Assembly: GCA_037179335.1 (NCBI GenBank)
Contig: JAKZHN010000009.1
Coordinates: 682,001-746,000 of the forward strand
DNA: 64,000 bases
Direction: 5' to 3'
From: Cyclaneusma minus
Taxonomy: Eukaryota > Ascomycota > Leotiomycetes > Marthamycetales > Marthamycetaceae
This document shows, piece by piece, positions 21,513-32,210 of the stretch (position 1 is its first letter; the number at the start of each line of letters is the position of its first letter). The translations under genes were made by a program, and so were the position numbers. Under the pieces are notes generated by a model. The model did not search any database. It saw only the letters and a list, made by a program, of their open reading frames with translations, and had not been told where the DNA came from.

Positions 21513-21764
21513 TTTCTGCCTGCGCCATCTTCCAACACGCCTCGAAATGATCTCTTGATTCACCAAGCTGCGGCCTCATCGAGTTCATCGACAATGGTTT
21601 CTGCGCGCGCATCTTTCTACGCGCCTCGAAACGATCTCTTGACGCGTCAAGCTGCGCGTCTCGTGCAGCTCCATCGACGAAAGTTCTGCGCCCGCGTCTT
21701 CCACGCGCCTCGAAATGGTTTCTTGATTCACCAAGCTGCGCCTCTCGTCTGGTACATCGACATT
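21513..21764. repeat. Three tandem copies of an 84-bp unit
   Basis: Units align at CGCCTCGAAATGATCTCTTG (21538), its variant at 21622 and again at 21706, exactly 84 bp apart. Each also contains CACCAAGCTGCG or CGTCAAGCTGCG. The array starts about 100 bp after the stop of the preceding gene. Because 84 is a multiple of three, frames on both strands stay open through it: a 28-residue repeat with core PRNDLLIHQAA on the + strand, and one with core LGESRDHFEA on the - strand. I do not call either a gene. Confidence 0.75.
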
Positions 21765-22583
21765 TCAATCCTCTGGTCTTCGTCGACTTTACTGCGCATG
21801 GGATTTGCCTCAACACATAGGTTCTGCGCTGTCTTCCTCTGCGCACACCTATATCTATGGCACAGTCGTACCTCAGTCAAACAACATACGACTTGTCAGA
21901 GATGGCCTTTTCTGTCGCGACCACGAGGTGCTCTGGTACTCGCACACGAGCTTGGTGGATCGATCAGCCGATATTCGTATGCGCGCTTTCATTGTTTTAC
22001 TGCTTTCTTAGGGTTCGGGTTACAGAGCGAAGGCGTCTTCTGCACATATGCAGGGTACTGGGATCACACGTCTGACGGCATTCAGTTCGTACTGGGTTTT
22101 GCTTCCAGTTTGAACAGGCTTCACAGGGAAGCTTCGGATTCATGACATTCATCACTCGACGCAAAGGTTTTTTCCACTGGGACTTACAGGAAGGAAACTG
22201 AGAAGACACTCGTCGGAGGGAAGAATGCTAAAGGATCTCGAGTTGTTTTCAGCCGATCCCAGATAGGCCATAGGCTCTTGCGCAACAACGCAATGGAATA
22301 GAAAAAGATTACAATCACTGGTCTACTTGCCATGCTTTTGAAACGTGAAATGTGAAATCATCCAGTGAACTTATGCTAATGCTGCACTTTGTTGTGAATC
22401 TGGCAGCTCGAATACGCGTTCAAGACGCGTATGTCGTGAAGCAATTCAGACGCGGCTCCTCAGCCTTGCAGGAAGGCTGAAGTCAAAACCTTCCCCGGCC
22501 GGCACCCAGACTCCAAGTCCGACCCATCGGAAACCCACGTTCCCTTCTATCCAAACCTCAAACCGCGGCCAGATGACGAATGA
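21765..22583. other. Intergenic region, no gene recognised
   Basis: A fourth, decayed start of the 84-bp unit may lie at about 21825. Otherwise I see only the promoter side of the LYR gene, with CT-rich sequence at about 22500-22560. Confidence 0.45.
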
Positions 22584-23933
22584 ATGCCGCGCCACTTCAT
22601 TCCCGCACAATCCAGCGCTCACCGGATAGCCTGTACGTCTATTCCATATCTGAAGTTCTTAAAAGGGAAAACCAAGGACTGACGAATAGCTATCTGTAGG
22701 CATAGCGCTGTACCGCGCGCTGCTCTTGCAATGTCCTCGCATCCCACTACCCACTGAATTCGTACCTCGTGGGCCGGTGAATCCCCTGAAACATCTGGTG
22801 CGCAAGCAGTTTCGACGGAATCAGCATGTCGTGAGCGCAAGGTTGTGTGTTAAGGCGTTGGAGGTTGGGTATGAGGTGTGTATAGCATTGCTTCGTTCTT
22901 CAGTCTTCAACTGCCCCCGGAGAATATCCTACCTTCAACTTGCAAAATGAAATCTCGGAGTTTACCTCTGCTCCATAAGATTCATTTACTCGACATAAAC
23001 TAACACGATTTCTTGCTACAGACCTCAAATCTCTTCCAAAAAGCCTCCGCCGGCGACGAGACGTCTGTTGGCAAAATACACGAGCTGCTTATGACCCTCC
23101 AACAAAAATCCCAAACCTCCAAACTCCTCAACACCCCCGCCATCCCCCCTCCCTCCCACCCTCTGTCCCCGATCAACCGCGAGACCCATCCCGAAAACTA
23201 TCCCGTCGTCCGTTCCGCTCTGGCGCCCGGCTCAGAGTCCGCGCGCGCGCACCCCCACCTCACCACCCGCCCCCGCGTCTGGGCGTTCCCAGGCGCACCC
23301 AAACTCCTTGAACGCAAAATCCTAGAAACTCATGAGTTGCCCGAAGGCAAAAAACGGCAAATCCCCAAACTCGCCAGCGCAAACGGCATACCGTTTCTAC
23401 GAATAAAAAAACCACAGCCCGCTTATCTAAGCAGGTTTATTAGAGATCGGATAAAGCAGCGAGAGAAACGCCATGGGTTTTTGGCGGATGCGGAGGAGAT
23501 GGTTAAGTTGACACGGTGGGAGGACGCTTGGGATAGGGAGATGGGGGTGCTTGGGTGGAAGGAGGGGGTGGGGATACCGGAGGGGGTGCAGGAGGGCGTT
23601 GTGGATGGGGATGGCGGGGGACGGTGGGGGGAGGTGGTGGGGTGGTGGAGGAAGGCTGTGCTGAGGGAGTTGGAGGGGGAGCAGAGGAGGAATAGAGAGG
23701 TTGCGGATGCGATGTTGGGGGTTGTGGAGGAGGAAACGAGGAGGAAGGAAATGGAGAGGGTGGAGGCGAAGAAGGAGAGGAATGCAATGTATTGGGAGAG
23801 GAGGAGGGAGAGGGAGGGGGAGAACTGGAAAGAGAAGTCGGAAATGGGGGGAAAGAAAAAGAACAACGTGTGGTCGATGCGAAGAAGCCGACTCCCTTCT
23901 TCGGACGTTGATGGCGGATCGGGTATAATATGA
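22584..23933 (+). CDS. LYR-motif protein (Complex1_LYR family), charged C-terminus
   Basis: Three exons, 22584-22632, 22700-22875 and 23022-23933, encode 378 aa. The LYR signature is in exon 2 (IALYRALLLQCPRIPLP), followed by the helical, basic continuation (NPLKHLVRKQFRRNQHVVS) typical of the three-helix LYR fold. Exon 3 continues it with TSNLFQKASAGDE and VGKIHELLMTLQ. LYR proteins usually bind the acyl carrier protein and assist Fe-S delivery or respiratory-complex assembly in mitochondria. The remaining ~250 aa are specific to a fungal subgroup: a Pro-rich linker, a conserved-looking stretch (RDRIKQREKRHGFLADAEEM) and a Glu/Arg-rich coiled coil. The first exon codes only 16 residues; it was chosen because its GTACGT donor gives the right phase into the LYR exon. 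The 3' half is strikingly G-rich on the coding strand. Confidence 0.75.
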
Positions 23934-24032
23934 AATACCATCGAGTCTGGTATCAGAAACAAAGTCTGGGTACATTCTTGCCCACAGATCGAGATCAGCG
24001 TCTTCTTGATCGTGTCATGGAGCGGTCAGGTG

Positions 24033-24144
24033 CTGGTGAACTTGCGGTTGAGGTGAACTTGCGGTTGAGGTGAATTTGCGCTCAGGTGAACTTGGGCTCA
24101 GGTGAACTTGGGCTCAGGTGAACTTGGGCTCAAGCTGAACCTGG
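24033..24144. repeat. Minisatellite, ~16-17 bp unit
   Basis: About six tandem copies of AGGTGAACTTGSGSTY. The last three 16-bp copies are identical (AGGTGAACTTGGGCTC) and the first ones differ by a few bases. The array abuts the end of a tRNA-like element. Confidence 0.85.
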
Positions 24145-24352
24145 TCCTCCAACCCGCCAGTTGAAGCCCGAGAAATTCCCTTCTTCACAGGAGAAGCTCA
24201 ATCAAAGCAAAAAAAATACCCAAAAAGTATTTCCGTCAGGCATATACTTACTTCGACGCGGGAGTTGAACCTCCGGCCTTTTGGGCTAGCTACCTATTAT
24301 TGTAAGGTCACGCTAAATCAAGTTTGACGTTGACCACACGAGCCTTGGAAGT
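24143..24352 (-). repeat. tRNA-like composite element, copy 1
   Basis: On the - strand the element starts near TTCCAAGGCTCGTGTGGTCA, has a box A-like sequence (TTTAGCGTG, 24309-24319), a perfect box B (GGTTCAACTCC, 24261-24271) and a T8 run at 24209-24216. The 3' module contains a hairpin-like GGGCTTCAACTGGCGGGTTGG segment (interrupted, near 24150). Compared with the other copies its 5' part is the most diverged and lacks the TATAAA motif. Confidence 0.65.
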
Positions 24353-24741
24353 TGGAAATCGGTTGATGTTAGTTGCTGGGCAATATGGATATATGGTGTG
24401 CCAGGTGTTTGGGTAACAAGGGGGGGATGAAAGCGAAAAGAAACTGAAAAGGGGTTGGGCCTTGGCTTTGAGGTTTTCGGAAGGGTGGTGAGGCTTTTGA
24501 TATTGCTGTGCCTTGTGAGGAGCGCCTCGCCCTCTTTGGAGACAAACTCGAGCGCTGTATGGTTTAAAAGGGATGAGCTAAATCCCGGGTGGAGTTTCGA
24601 AATCCAGGTCCCAGGACAAGCCAAGGACTGTGTGGCGGAGGCAAAGAAGCTTACTCCCCTTTTTCGGCCATTGATGGTACATATTATAATGAATACCATC
24701 TCGTCGGCTATCAAAAAGAGTCCAAGTATGTATGTCCCCCT

Positions 24742-24965
24742 ACAGCTCCAACCGGACAGTTGGAGCCCCGAGGCTGAAGCGAAAGGGCTAAAGCTAAGCG
24801 AGAAAAAAATTGCAAAAAAAAGATTTTTTCCTTTTAAGATCATTGCCTACAGATTCGACGCGGGAGTTGAACCCCCGGCCTTTTGGGCTTCACTTTTGAA
24901 CACGCTAAGCCAACGAATTTAAGCGGAATTGCTAGTTTATATTGACCACACGTGCCTTGGAAATT
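24742..24965 (-). repeat. tRNA-like composite element, copy 2 (best preserved)
   Basis: On the - strand, in order: TTCCAAGGCACGTGTGGTCA, a TATAAACTAG motif (24932-24947), box A TGGCTTAGCGTG (24901-24912), box B GGTTCAACTCC (24863-24873) and a T8 run (24814-24821). A TATA motif about 25-30 bp upstream, both boxes at tRNA-like spacing (about 40 bp) and a T-run terminator are the usual parts of a fungal RNA polymerase III gene. The outer sequences ATTCG and CGAAT can pair like an acceptor stem. There is no proper anticodon arm, so it is not an ordinary tRNA. Near 24742-24768 the 3' module forms a hairpin (GCTCCAAC, loop CGGACA, GTTGGAGC). Confidence 0.7.
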
Positions 24966-26147
24966 TTGTCGTTAAGCGTTGAGTGATTTCGCTATATGGA
25001 TGTGCTGGGTACGTGATTTCCCCTGTGATGACCCTGTGTATGCTACGCCCATGTGGAAGGTTACGGCATCTGGGCCTTTATCGATATAGATTCAAAGCTT
25101 CAACTTGAAAAGCATGATAAAATCTTGCCAGTCGGTTAGTAATCACCTCGCTCGCTCGCCCCATTTCCCCTTTCCCCTCCTTTCCTCTTCCCTTGCCCCT
25201 TGCGTACTGATTCGAAAAGAATTTGGGACAGATGTGAAGATGATTAGCTGAGCTTGAGAGTGAGATACCACGCCGTAACACCAGAGAATACTTCGTTGTT
25301 GATACCTTCACATTGACTACCTAGCTATTAGAGTACACGACCTTCGCTTTGGTGGGCGTCCCTTCCCCACCTGGAGTTTCTTCACACGGAATTGGCTCAA
25401 CTTCACATGGCGCATCTTCACACTGCGCAACCTTACAACAAGGAGACTGTAAGCAGCTTCACACTATAAAACAGCTCCACACGACGCAATTTTACATCGA
25501 GCAGCCTCACACCAAGCGGCCGAGCAATTTCACACTATAACCAGCTTCACAGCAATTCTACACTGCGCAACTTTACACTGCGCAGCTTCACACCCTAAAA
25601 AGCTTCACACTATAAGCAGCTTACACAGAGAGCTTCACATGGCGCATCTTCAGTCTTCACAATGCGGCAGGAAGTGGCATTGGAGAAGAAATTAAGAATC
25701 AATGGGAAATGCGAGAACGAGACTCGCCTTGGGATCAGATCCCCGGTTCCCTACCTTAATTGCGTTGACCACTATAACAACATCTGACCGGTGGGATTTA
25801 TCCCAACAGTGAACTTTCAACTTCTGACACAGCGGCAACTTCGAGTCTTGACAACCTAAGCTTTCTAGGAACAAGCCAAACTGTGGCAAAATTCCGTCTA
25901 ATGTGGGGGGATCAGGAGAAAGCTCTTAAGTAACCTCTCCTCCAAGGCAAAAATATCGGGATTATAGAAATTCTGAAATTGAATGTGCGATTCCGTTTCA
26001 TATTGCATAAAAGCATTTCGTATTTCATGAGAGCCTACACAGGGCAGCAATTCCTACCTATCAATCCGTACAGAGAGCCATACACCTTGCTTTGCAGTCT
26101 GTGAGCCCTCGCAAAACACACCTATCCAGAACACCCCGCCGTCCCAA
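24966..26147. other. Gene-free region with a CTTCACAC-type irregular repeat
   Basis: Between 25385 and 25665 the motif GCAGCTTCACACTATAA or parts of it (AGCTTCACAC, CAACTTTACACTGCGC, CAGCCTCACAC) recurs about 14 times at spacings of roughly 12-25 bp. No conserved open frame is seen. The other gene-free parts nearby, 23934-24032 and 24353-24741, hold nothing recognisable. Confidence 0.6.
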
Positions 26148-29084
26148 TCACCTCTTCCTCGTCCCCGAACCAGCATTACCCTCACCATCCCCCGCCAACT
26201 CATCCGCCTCACTATCTTCCACCTCACGTGCATGCTCCGCTGCAGACCCAGCAAAAGCCGCACTCACAACACTACTCGCCTCGCTCTTTCTCTCCGCCGC
26301 CCTCAGCTCGCCCACAATACGCTCCGTATCGAAGAACATACTCCTCGTCTCCTTCACCACGCCATTCTTATCCATTTCATAGTTCTCCGCACCAGGCATA
26401 TCCTCTTCCGCATCATCATCAAGCGCAAACGTGCGTCCGAAGCCCGCATTCGGGTCTGCGTTGAACATGATTGCGTTGGCAAACATGCGCATCAGCTCTT
26501 TTTCCAGCTGCGCGCTGTTGATGATGCCCTTGGGCGGGATAAGGTCTTCGGAGATCGGCAGCAAAATACTGGCTTGGCCGGAATCTTCGCCTAGCTCGGC
26601 TGCTGCGGCGGTGGCGGCACGGTTGCCGGCATTAATGGCTGCGCGGATGGATTTGAGGTCTTGCGGTTGGAGGATGAGGTCGCGGTAGCCAGGTGCGTCA
26701 CGCTCTTTGACGGGAGCTGCGAAGGTGCTGGCATAGCGGTGGCCGGTGATGGACTCTAGGGCTGACATACTGATCTTGGGGAAGTTACGCGTCCAGATGA
26801 CGTGCGTTGCTGGGCGGGGTGGTTCGCGCGGTAGGCTGTCTTGCCGCTTTCGCTTGGTGCCGCGGACGGTGGAGAAGCTGCCAAGGGGATGCTTTGATGT
26901 ACTTTCATCTGCGGTGGTGTCGCCGACATCATCGAAAGTACGAGGAGTAGCTGATTCTTGCTTCACACGTGCGTTGGCGGCAGATTGGGTGTCAAGGGAA
27001 AGCTCATCGGCATGGGAGGCGACAGACCGGCTTCGACGAGATGGACTGACGGCTGAGGATGCCGTGCTGCCTGCTCTTCCGCGCTGCCCTGACTTTGTGC
27101 CGCGTGTAGGAGCACGACCTCGAGGCTTTTTGGCGCTAGGTGCTTCTGCGGGGGTCTCCGTATTTGGAGATGGTATGATAGAGGATCGTGAACCGCGGCG
27201 ACCTGCAGGCACTGCACGGGCTGGAGGAAGTATTGACTTCGGCTCCTTAGGACTCAAGGGTGCTAGACCGGGTACCATTGGTGACGCAGGCTTTTCAGGT
27301 TTTCTTGGAGTACTCTCGGTTGGCTTTCCAGACCACTTAGTCGCGCTGCCCGTGATAGGAGGACGGGGTCCAAGAGCTGGCGTGTGTGGCCTAGATGCAG
27401 GCAGGGGTAGACGAGGCCTTGGTGTTGCTGCTGCAGAAGAAGGCCCATTTGCACTATCTTGGTTCAACACTGATTGAAGGTTGGAATTAGGCACATATGG
27501 TGAGTTGTACGGCCGATGAGCCTCAGGGGTGGGATTTTCTGGCCTCGAAGGGTAAGGTAAGGTTGGTGGTCTTGGGGCTTGTAGCGCCGGATTGAATTGG
27601 CTTGAGGGTTGTGGTAGAGAGCGGCCATTATTGTCGAGGTAGTAGTATGGAGAATATCCCGGACCGTACTGATTAATGGGACTTAGATTAGAGTTAGGAG
27701 GTGGGGGAGCATGTCCAGGGGGGCGCGACGACCATGGCTGCGGTTGGGGTGTCTGAGACTGTGGTCGGTGTTGTTGTGATTGACCACCAGGCGTACCTGC
27801 AGGAAGTGATGGCGAGCCTGAACCACGACCTGAATTTGGTGGTGGAAGGACAATTGGATTTGGCGGCCCTCTATTTGGGGGCGACGAGGGTAGAGAGTTG
27901 GCAGGCGGAGGAAACGTCGGACTTGGGTACGGGCCTGTCGGTTGTTGCGGGCGATGCTGATAGTGAGGCGCATATTGCGAATAATTTTGAGGAGTGTGCC
28001 CATAGGAGTGTGTGTATTGCATCTGTTGTGCTTGATGTGCCTGAGGAGGAAGGCCCTGAGGCGGGGGATTAGGCCCAGTTTGGGCTTGTTGCCATCTCAA
28101 AGTATTCGGTGGGAACTGAGGAGATGGTTGAGCAGAAACTGGACTAGAAGCACTTCCAATGGCAGGCGATCTACCAGTACTTGGACCACTTTGAGAATTA
28201 TGGCGAACAGCGGATTGAACACCTGCTCCGGGACTTGGCAGAATAGGGGCGGGCGGCTCTACCCTTCGAGGGGATGATGTCCTGGAGGGCTCTCTGCTAT
28301 TGAGGACATCTTTGATAGCCAGGCCTTCGGGGCGTGAAGGAGGTGCAGAGACCGCGGGTGTGGGGGGTTGTGTACGATTCCGATTAGCTTGATCGCCGGG
28401 CGGTCTCGTTCGGCTACGGTCCACCTCTTTGGGTTCAGGAACAGTAGGTCTCAAAGGAGCTGACGGAGCAGTTGTGTTTGCAAGTGCAGGTCTTGATAAA
28501 GGAGCACGAGTATCCGTAACAGGCGAGGGGGGTTTGCGACCTGCTGTCGCAGTGTCCTCCTTCGCTGCCCTCTCCCTCTCCTTCTCCCTCTCCCTCTCCC
28601 TCTCCTTCTCCCTCTCCCTCTCCTCTCTCTCCTCCCGTTCGATCTCGGAAATTTCTCGCAGTACGATCTCATAACGCTTTTCGTCATCTTTGATTGACCG
28701 GATCATATGCTCTCTGTAGCGAGCATAGAGGCGCTCCACGAGCATTGGCAGTTTGTCCCGGTGTTCACTTGCTTCCTTGACCGTGGGCAGCGGCGGGCTT
28801 GGAAGCTTTCGCTTCTTCGGATTGGCTGGCCCGCCATTTTGCTCTTGGTCCTCAGTTATCTCTTCATCATTCCTGATCTCCTCCCGCAATAACTGGAGAT
28901 AGAATTCTCGCAAGGAGTCGGGACTTAAGCGACTGGGCTCGTAGCCAGAGGCATTACGGATGAGGTCGTTATTCTTGAGGAGATCGGAAATGCGATTGAA
29001 ACTGGTCGCCTCGGTGCCATAAACAATGAGCGACTGGAATAGCAATAGCGATTCGAGTGGAGTATAAGCCGCCGAATTATTCAT
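26148..29084 (-). CDS. BDC1: Brd8/Bdc1-like bromodomain protein (NuA4 acetyltransferase subunit candidate)
   Basis: A single exon encodes 978 aa from Met 29084; an in-frame Met at 29174 would add 30 residues. The N-terminus (AAYTPLESLLLFQSLIVYG, then SRLSPDSLREFYLQLLREE) is the region shared by Brd8-type proteins. A Glu/Arg coiled coil and a Pro/Ser/Gln-rich linker of about 450 aa follow. The C-terminal bromodomain spans about 762-880, with FANAIMFNADP holding the expected acetyl-lysine-contacting Asn. Animal BRD8 and fission yeast Bdc1 are NuA4/TIP60 subunits, so a role in chromatin acetylation and transcription is expected. The coding strand has a long polypurine tract at 28560-28640 encoding the Arg/Glu run. 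Subunit membership rests on family resemblance only. Confidence 0.82.
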   Translation of the reverse strand: MNNSAAYTPLESLLLFQSLIVYGTEATSFNRISDLLKNNDLIRNASGYEPSRLSPDSLREFYLQLLREEIRNDEEITEDQEQNGGPANPKKRKLPSPPLPTVKEASEHRDKLPMLVERLYARYREHMIRSIKDDEKRYEIVLREISEIEREEREEREREKEREREREKERERAAKEDTATAGRKPPSPVTDTRAPLSRPALANTTAPSAPLRPTVPEPKEVDRSRTRPPGDQANRNRTQPPTPAVSAPPSRPEGLAIKDVLNSREPSRTSSPRRVEPPAPILPSPGAGVQSAVRHNSQSGPSTGRSPAIGSASSPVSAQPSPQFPPNTLRWQQAQTGPNPPPQGLPPQAHQAQQMQYTHSYGHTPQNYSQYAPHYQHRPQQPTGPYPSPTFPPPANSLPSSPPNRGPPNPIVLPPPNSGRGSGSPSLPAGTPGGQSQQHRPQSQTPQPQPWSSRPPGHAPPPPNSNLSPINQYGPGYSPYYYLDNNGRSLPQPSSQFNPALQAPRPPTLPYPSRPENPTPEAHRPYNSPYVPNSNLQSVLNQDSANGPSSAAATPRPRLPLPASRPHTPALGPRPPITGSATKWSGKPTESTPRKPEKPASPMVPGLAPLSPKEPKSILPPARAVPAGRRGSRSSIIPSPNTETPAEAPSAKKPRGRAPTRGTKSGQRGRAGSTASSAVSPSRRSRSVASHADELSLDTQSAANARVKQESATPRTFDDVGDTTADESTSKHPLGSFSTVRGTKRKRQDSLPREPPRPATHVIWTRNFPKISMSALESITGHRYASTFAAPVKERDAPGYRDLILQPQDLKSIRAAINAGNRAATAAAAELGEDSGQASILLPISEDLIPPKGIINSAQLEKELMRMFANAIMFNADPNAGFGRTFALDDDAEEDMPGAENYEMDKNGVVKETRSMFFDTERIVGELRAAERKSEASSVVSAAFAGSAAEHAREVEDSEADELAGDGEGNAGSGTRKR

Positions 29085-30943
29085 GCCACGATACCCTCGC
29101 CAGCGATCGAGGGTACTGTCTCGTTTGAGGTGGTGAATGGGCGCCAGTTCGGGCGATCTTTCAACGGTCAGCATGCAGCGCCTGGAGGAGCAGCGCAACC
29201 CAACTCACAGGTGCGCTTGACGCGCTTGCGATTTATATCGCGACTACCGGTTCGGAGAGGCTCGAGAGAGACGTTGTGGACACGGTGGACGGAAGGCTGT
29301 CGGTCGGCGCGGGCGCAGGTGCGATGACGAGCTGCGCATGCATCCGGGAAGCTTTGAGACGCGTCGAAAACTGATAGTCGTAACTCTGTAGGTCTAGAAC
29401 GGCCTCATCAAGCTTTATTTACGCGTTAGAGGCGCGCGCGGTGGTGCTTTTGCTGCGGGCAGTGGTTTTGGAGATGCGAGTGAGGTTGGACGTCAAAATT
29501 TGCAGTCAACAAGCCGAAGCCACGCGATAGGCGCTCTTCACATGAGAAAGGCAAAATCATGAGACTGCTTCTACTTGCACTGTGAATGCATTTTTACTAC
29601 GATCCGTATGATCCACCGACCATTTCCTGTGCTATGTTCGAGGGCATAAAGGAGGATGTCTGTGTTTCCTTCAGGTTGGTGGAGCTGGAGAATCGACTCG
29701 TATTGCCTCGTATCCACCGACTCGCTGTTCCCCTTTTCCAGCGTCGCAATCCTCGGACCTCAGAGCTACATCAATGTAACAAAGGTTAGCAGTCAAATAG
29801 TGGCAATCCAAGGAAGCAGGAAGAACCCAGATAGTCAGGAACGGCCGGGGTCACTAGGGATCATCCAAGTAACTGCCAGAGACAATCCTACCTAGTGATG
29901 AAACCCAATCCAGAATTAGAAACATTCAAATTGTTAAGAAAGTCCAATATCATTTTGAAGCAATGGAATCAAGCCAGAAATCTAGGGTAATCGAACATAT
30001 TGTTGAAATCGATGCAACAATCCGCCAGATAAGAGTTCAATGGATCTTCGAGTAGGCTGGGGAGTCGTCTGGGGAGCGTCTGTGGAGCAGTCCGGGGATT
30101 GCTTGCTGTCCCCCTTTCTGCTTTCAAAAGCCGCCCGCGATTAGTTTGATGGTGGCTACCACAACCTCAGACTGGCTGGACCCCTCCATCGGGATGGGCG
30201 GCGATTGACTCAGTTGACTGCAAGCAAATATCAGAAAGTCTCCGTGATATCGAAACACGGACGTGCAGTTCATGGCATAAACCAGCCCTGTGGCGATTTT
30301 CGCATTGGCAGGCGGAAACCAAGGGCTTGTCCCTTCTGCGCCCGCCCTGTGCTCCTGTCTCTCACTGCCGTACATGTAGCTTGGCGGAGGGGCTGGCCGA
30401 TCGTCATAGGGGGAAGGCATTGCTACAATCATGTCCATAAATTAAGCAGCCAAAGGCCGGCCTTTTATCCTTTCCTCAAAGGGGTGCTGGCTGGACGTGT
30501 CTGAAAGGCGAAGCCTCACAAAGCTGTTCCGAGAGCGAATATAGAAAGCGCATAGTCCCAAAACCTCGCAGACCACAGTCCGAACATCCACCCACGATCT
30601 GCGCTGCTCCTCGCCAACATCCCTGGCTGCGAAGCTCAGTGCTGCGACAAGTCCAACCCAAAGATATCGCCCATGGAAACAGAGCATTCCTCGAGACACT
30701 AGTCAGGAATCCTAGGAGACCCCTTTTCTGCTCAGGCCGGTCCGGACTGCCAGACACCGAAACATCGAAATTTGCGATCGCAACGCCCGCGGAAGACGCA
30801 CTTGTCGCAACTTCCCTATCCACGAGCAGACTGGTCATTGCTTTCGCGAGCAGCTGGCCCGAGAACCCTGAACCACTTTCCTAGAACCTTGAGAGGGCCC
30901 GTTTCAACTTGACAGCTGTTCTTTCCGCCCCACATCCTTCACC
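29085..30943. other. Intergenic region, 1.9 kb, doubtful minus-strand frames
   Basis: The first part is the 5' flank of the bromodomain gene. Between 30838 and 30124 the - strand has three moderately long frames (121, 86 and 105 codons), two of them in one frame split by a stop at 30442. One contains a hydrophobic stretch and one is Pro-rich. I could not join them into a convincing gene with GT-AG introns, nor do I recognise the products, so none is called. Confidence 0.45.
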
Positions 30944-31557
30944 ATGTCCGACGACGAGCTTGACAGAGACTGGAAGCCTTCCAACAGACCTCAATCGTAT
31001 GCTACAGCACCAATCCCGAAATCCTGAGAAAGAGGCGCTTGCATTTGCTCACCATCTTGCTGCAGCACAATGGCTCGATCCTTCTCCGCCGCTCTCGACA
31101 CTATCTTCGATATCGATAACAGCCTGGCTGACCTGGACGCGACGCTCGAGGAGAAGTATGCCGGCGCCCCTTTTACGCCATATGGCCCAACAAACGGCTG
31201 ACAATGATACCGCGCAGGAAGAAAGCCGTCTCGACGCAGACCTCGGAGCTCGAGGCTCTGGAAGCACGTCTCCGAGCCACAGAAGAACGACTGAAGGCAC
31301 GGCAGGCAAACTCCCAAAATATGAAGCCCGGGGATGCTACCAGCCCCAGACAACGGGCTCCGATTCCGTTCGACGAGAAAACCCAACAGGAGAACAAAGT
31401 CCCTGGTGGGCAGACGGGTGCTGAATATCGTCGAGTGTCATCTCGACCGTCAACTGCCAAGCAGACGGACTCCTATGGCGCTCCGCCCATGCCCGGAGCT
31501 CTACCACCCACTCCAGGAGCTAGCGACGGTGCGTTATCCCATCCTCGAGGTCGTTGA
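30944..31557 (+). CDS. Small coiled-coil protein, function unknown
   Basis: Three exons, 30944-30996, 31066-31155 and 31218-31557, encode 160 aa. Both introns (69 and 62 nt) have GT-AG ends and join in frame, giving MSDDELDRDWKPSNRP, a helix IFDIDNSLADLDATLEEKKK and a coiled coil SELEALEARLRATEERLKAR. A Pro/Ser-rich tail follows (PMPGALPPTPGAS). I do not recognise the family. The 3' end is uncertain: a GTGCGT site near 31530 and an acceptor near 31600 could form a further intron and replace the last eight residues with about 18 others. No signal peptide or membrane segment is visible. Confidence 0.6.
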
Positions 31558-32210
31558 ACGAGAAGTCTAAGAATACATAATAGACGGAGAATACATGCAG
31601 CAGCACGGCAATTAGATGCGGAAAGCCCTGATTTATACCATTGAGAATACCCCAACGAAAATATCAGCATATCGCGTATTGCATATCGCCATGATGCATC
31701 CGTACCGGCGTCTATCCTTGTTCCCGAGATCGTTCCAGGGAACCACAGGATATGCTACCTGTTAGATCGGAACAACTCGTGTGCGTTTAGAAGGCAGAAG
31801 GATCAGGCTATCCTGTTCATCGTCATTGTCCAGCTTTCGAGTTATGCACAAGGCATAGACGCCTTGGCCTATGTACAGGTCGCTGATTGTGGAAAGATGG
31901 AGTTCGTCTGGATCATTGTTTGTCGTCCCGAAACTGCATATTCTTTAGTTCATGCTAGCTGGATGCACGTCATGAAATGGAGTTGTACATCTCATTACTC
32001 AATATTGCAGTGACTCAATTCTACTTTTGGTGCTGCATCGCTCAGGCTATATACCGTTTCCCTTTTGTGTCCCAATTTCATTTCTCACTGTCATTTCACA
32101 GTTTCCCTGTCGTTCCAGAACTTCTTCCCGTCTCAAAAAATTATTTCGCATCACGAATCCCCTCAAATTTGGTGCCTTGACTGTCTTCGCCCGCTTGCGG
32201 CGGCTTGCCC
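31558..32210. other. Convergent 3' flanks, no gene
   Basis: This lies between the coiled-coil gene and the aminotransferase, both ending here. The part at about 32030-32170 is T-rich. Nothing else is recognised. Confidence 0.5.

Noticed and set aside
24313..24843. 176-codon - strand frame with a hydrophobic start
   Set aside because: It begins and ends inside tRNA-like elements and has no conserved domain.
24240..24970. Ordinary tRNA genes
   Set aside because: Box A and B are present, but no complete cloverleaf with an anticodon arm can be drawn, and conservation extends well beyond a tRNA.
30124..30838. Minus-strand gene from frames at 30838-30476, 30699-30442 and 30438-30124
   Set aside because: No GT-AG joining gave a convincing continuous protein, and a stop at 30442 interrupts the shared frame.
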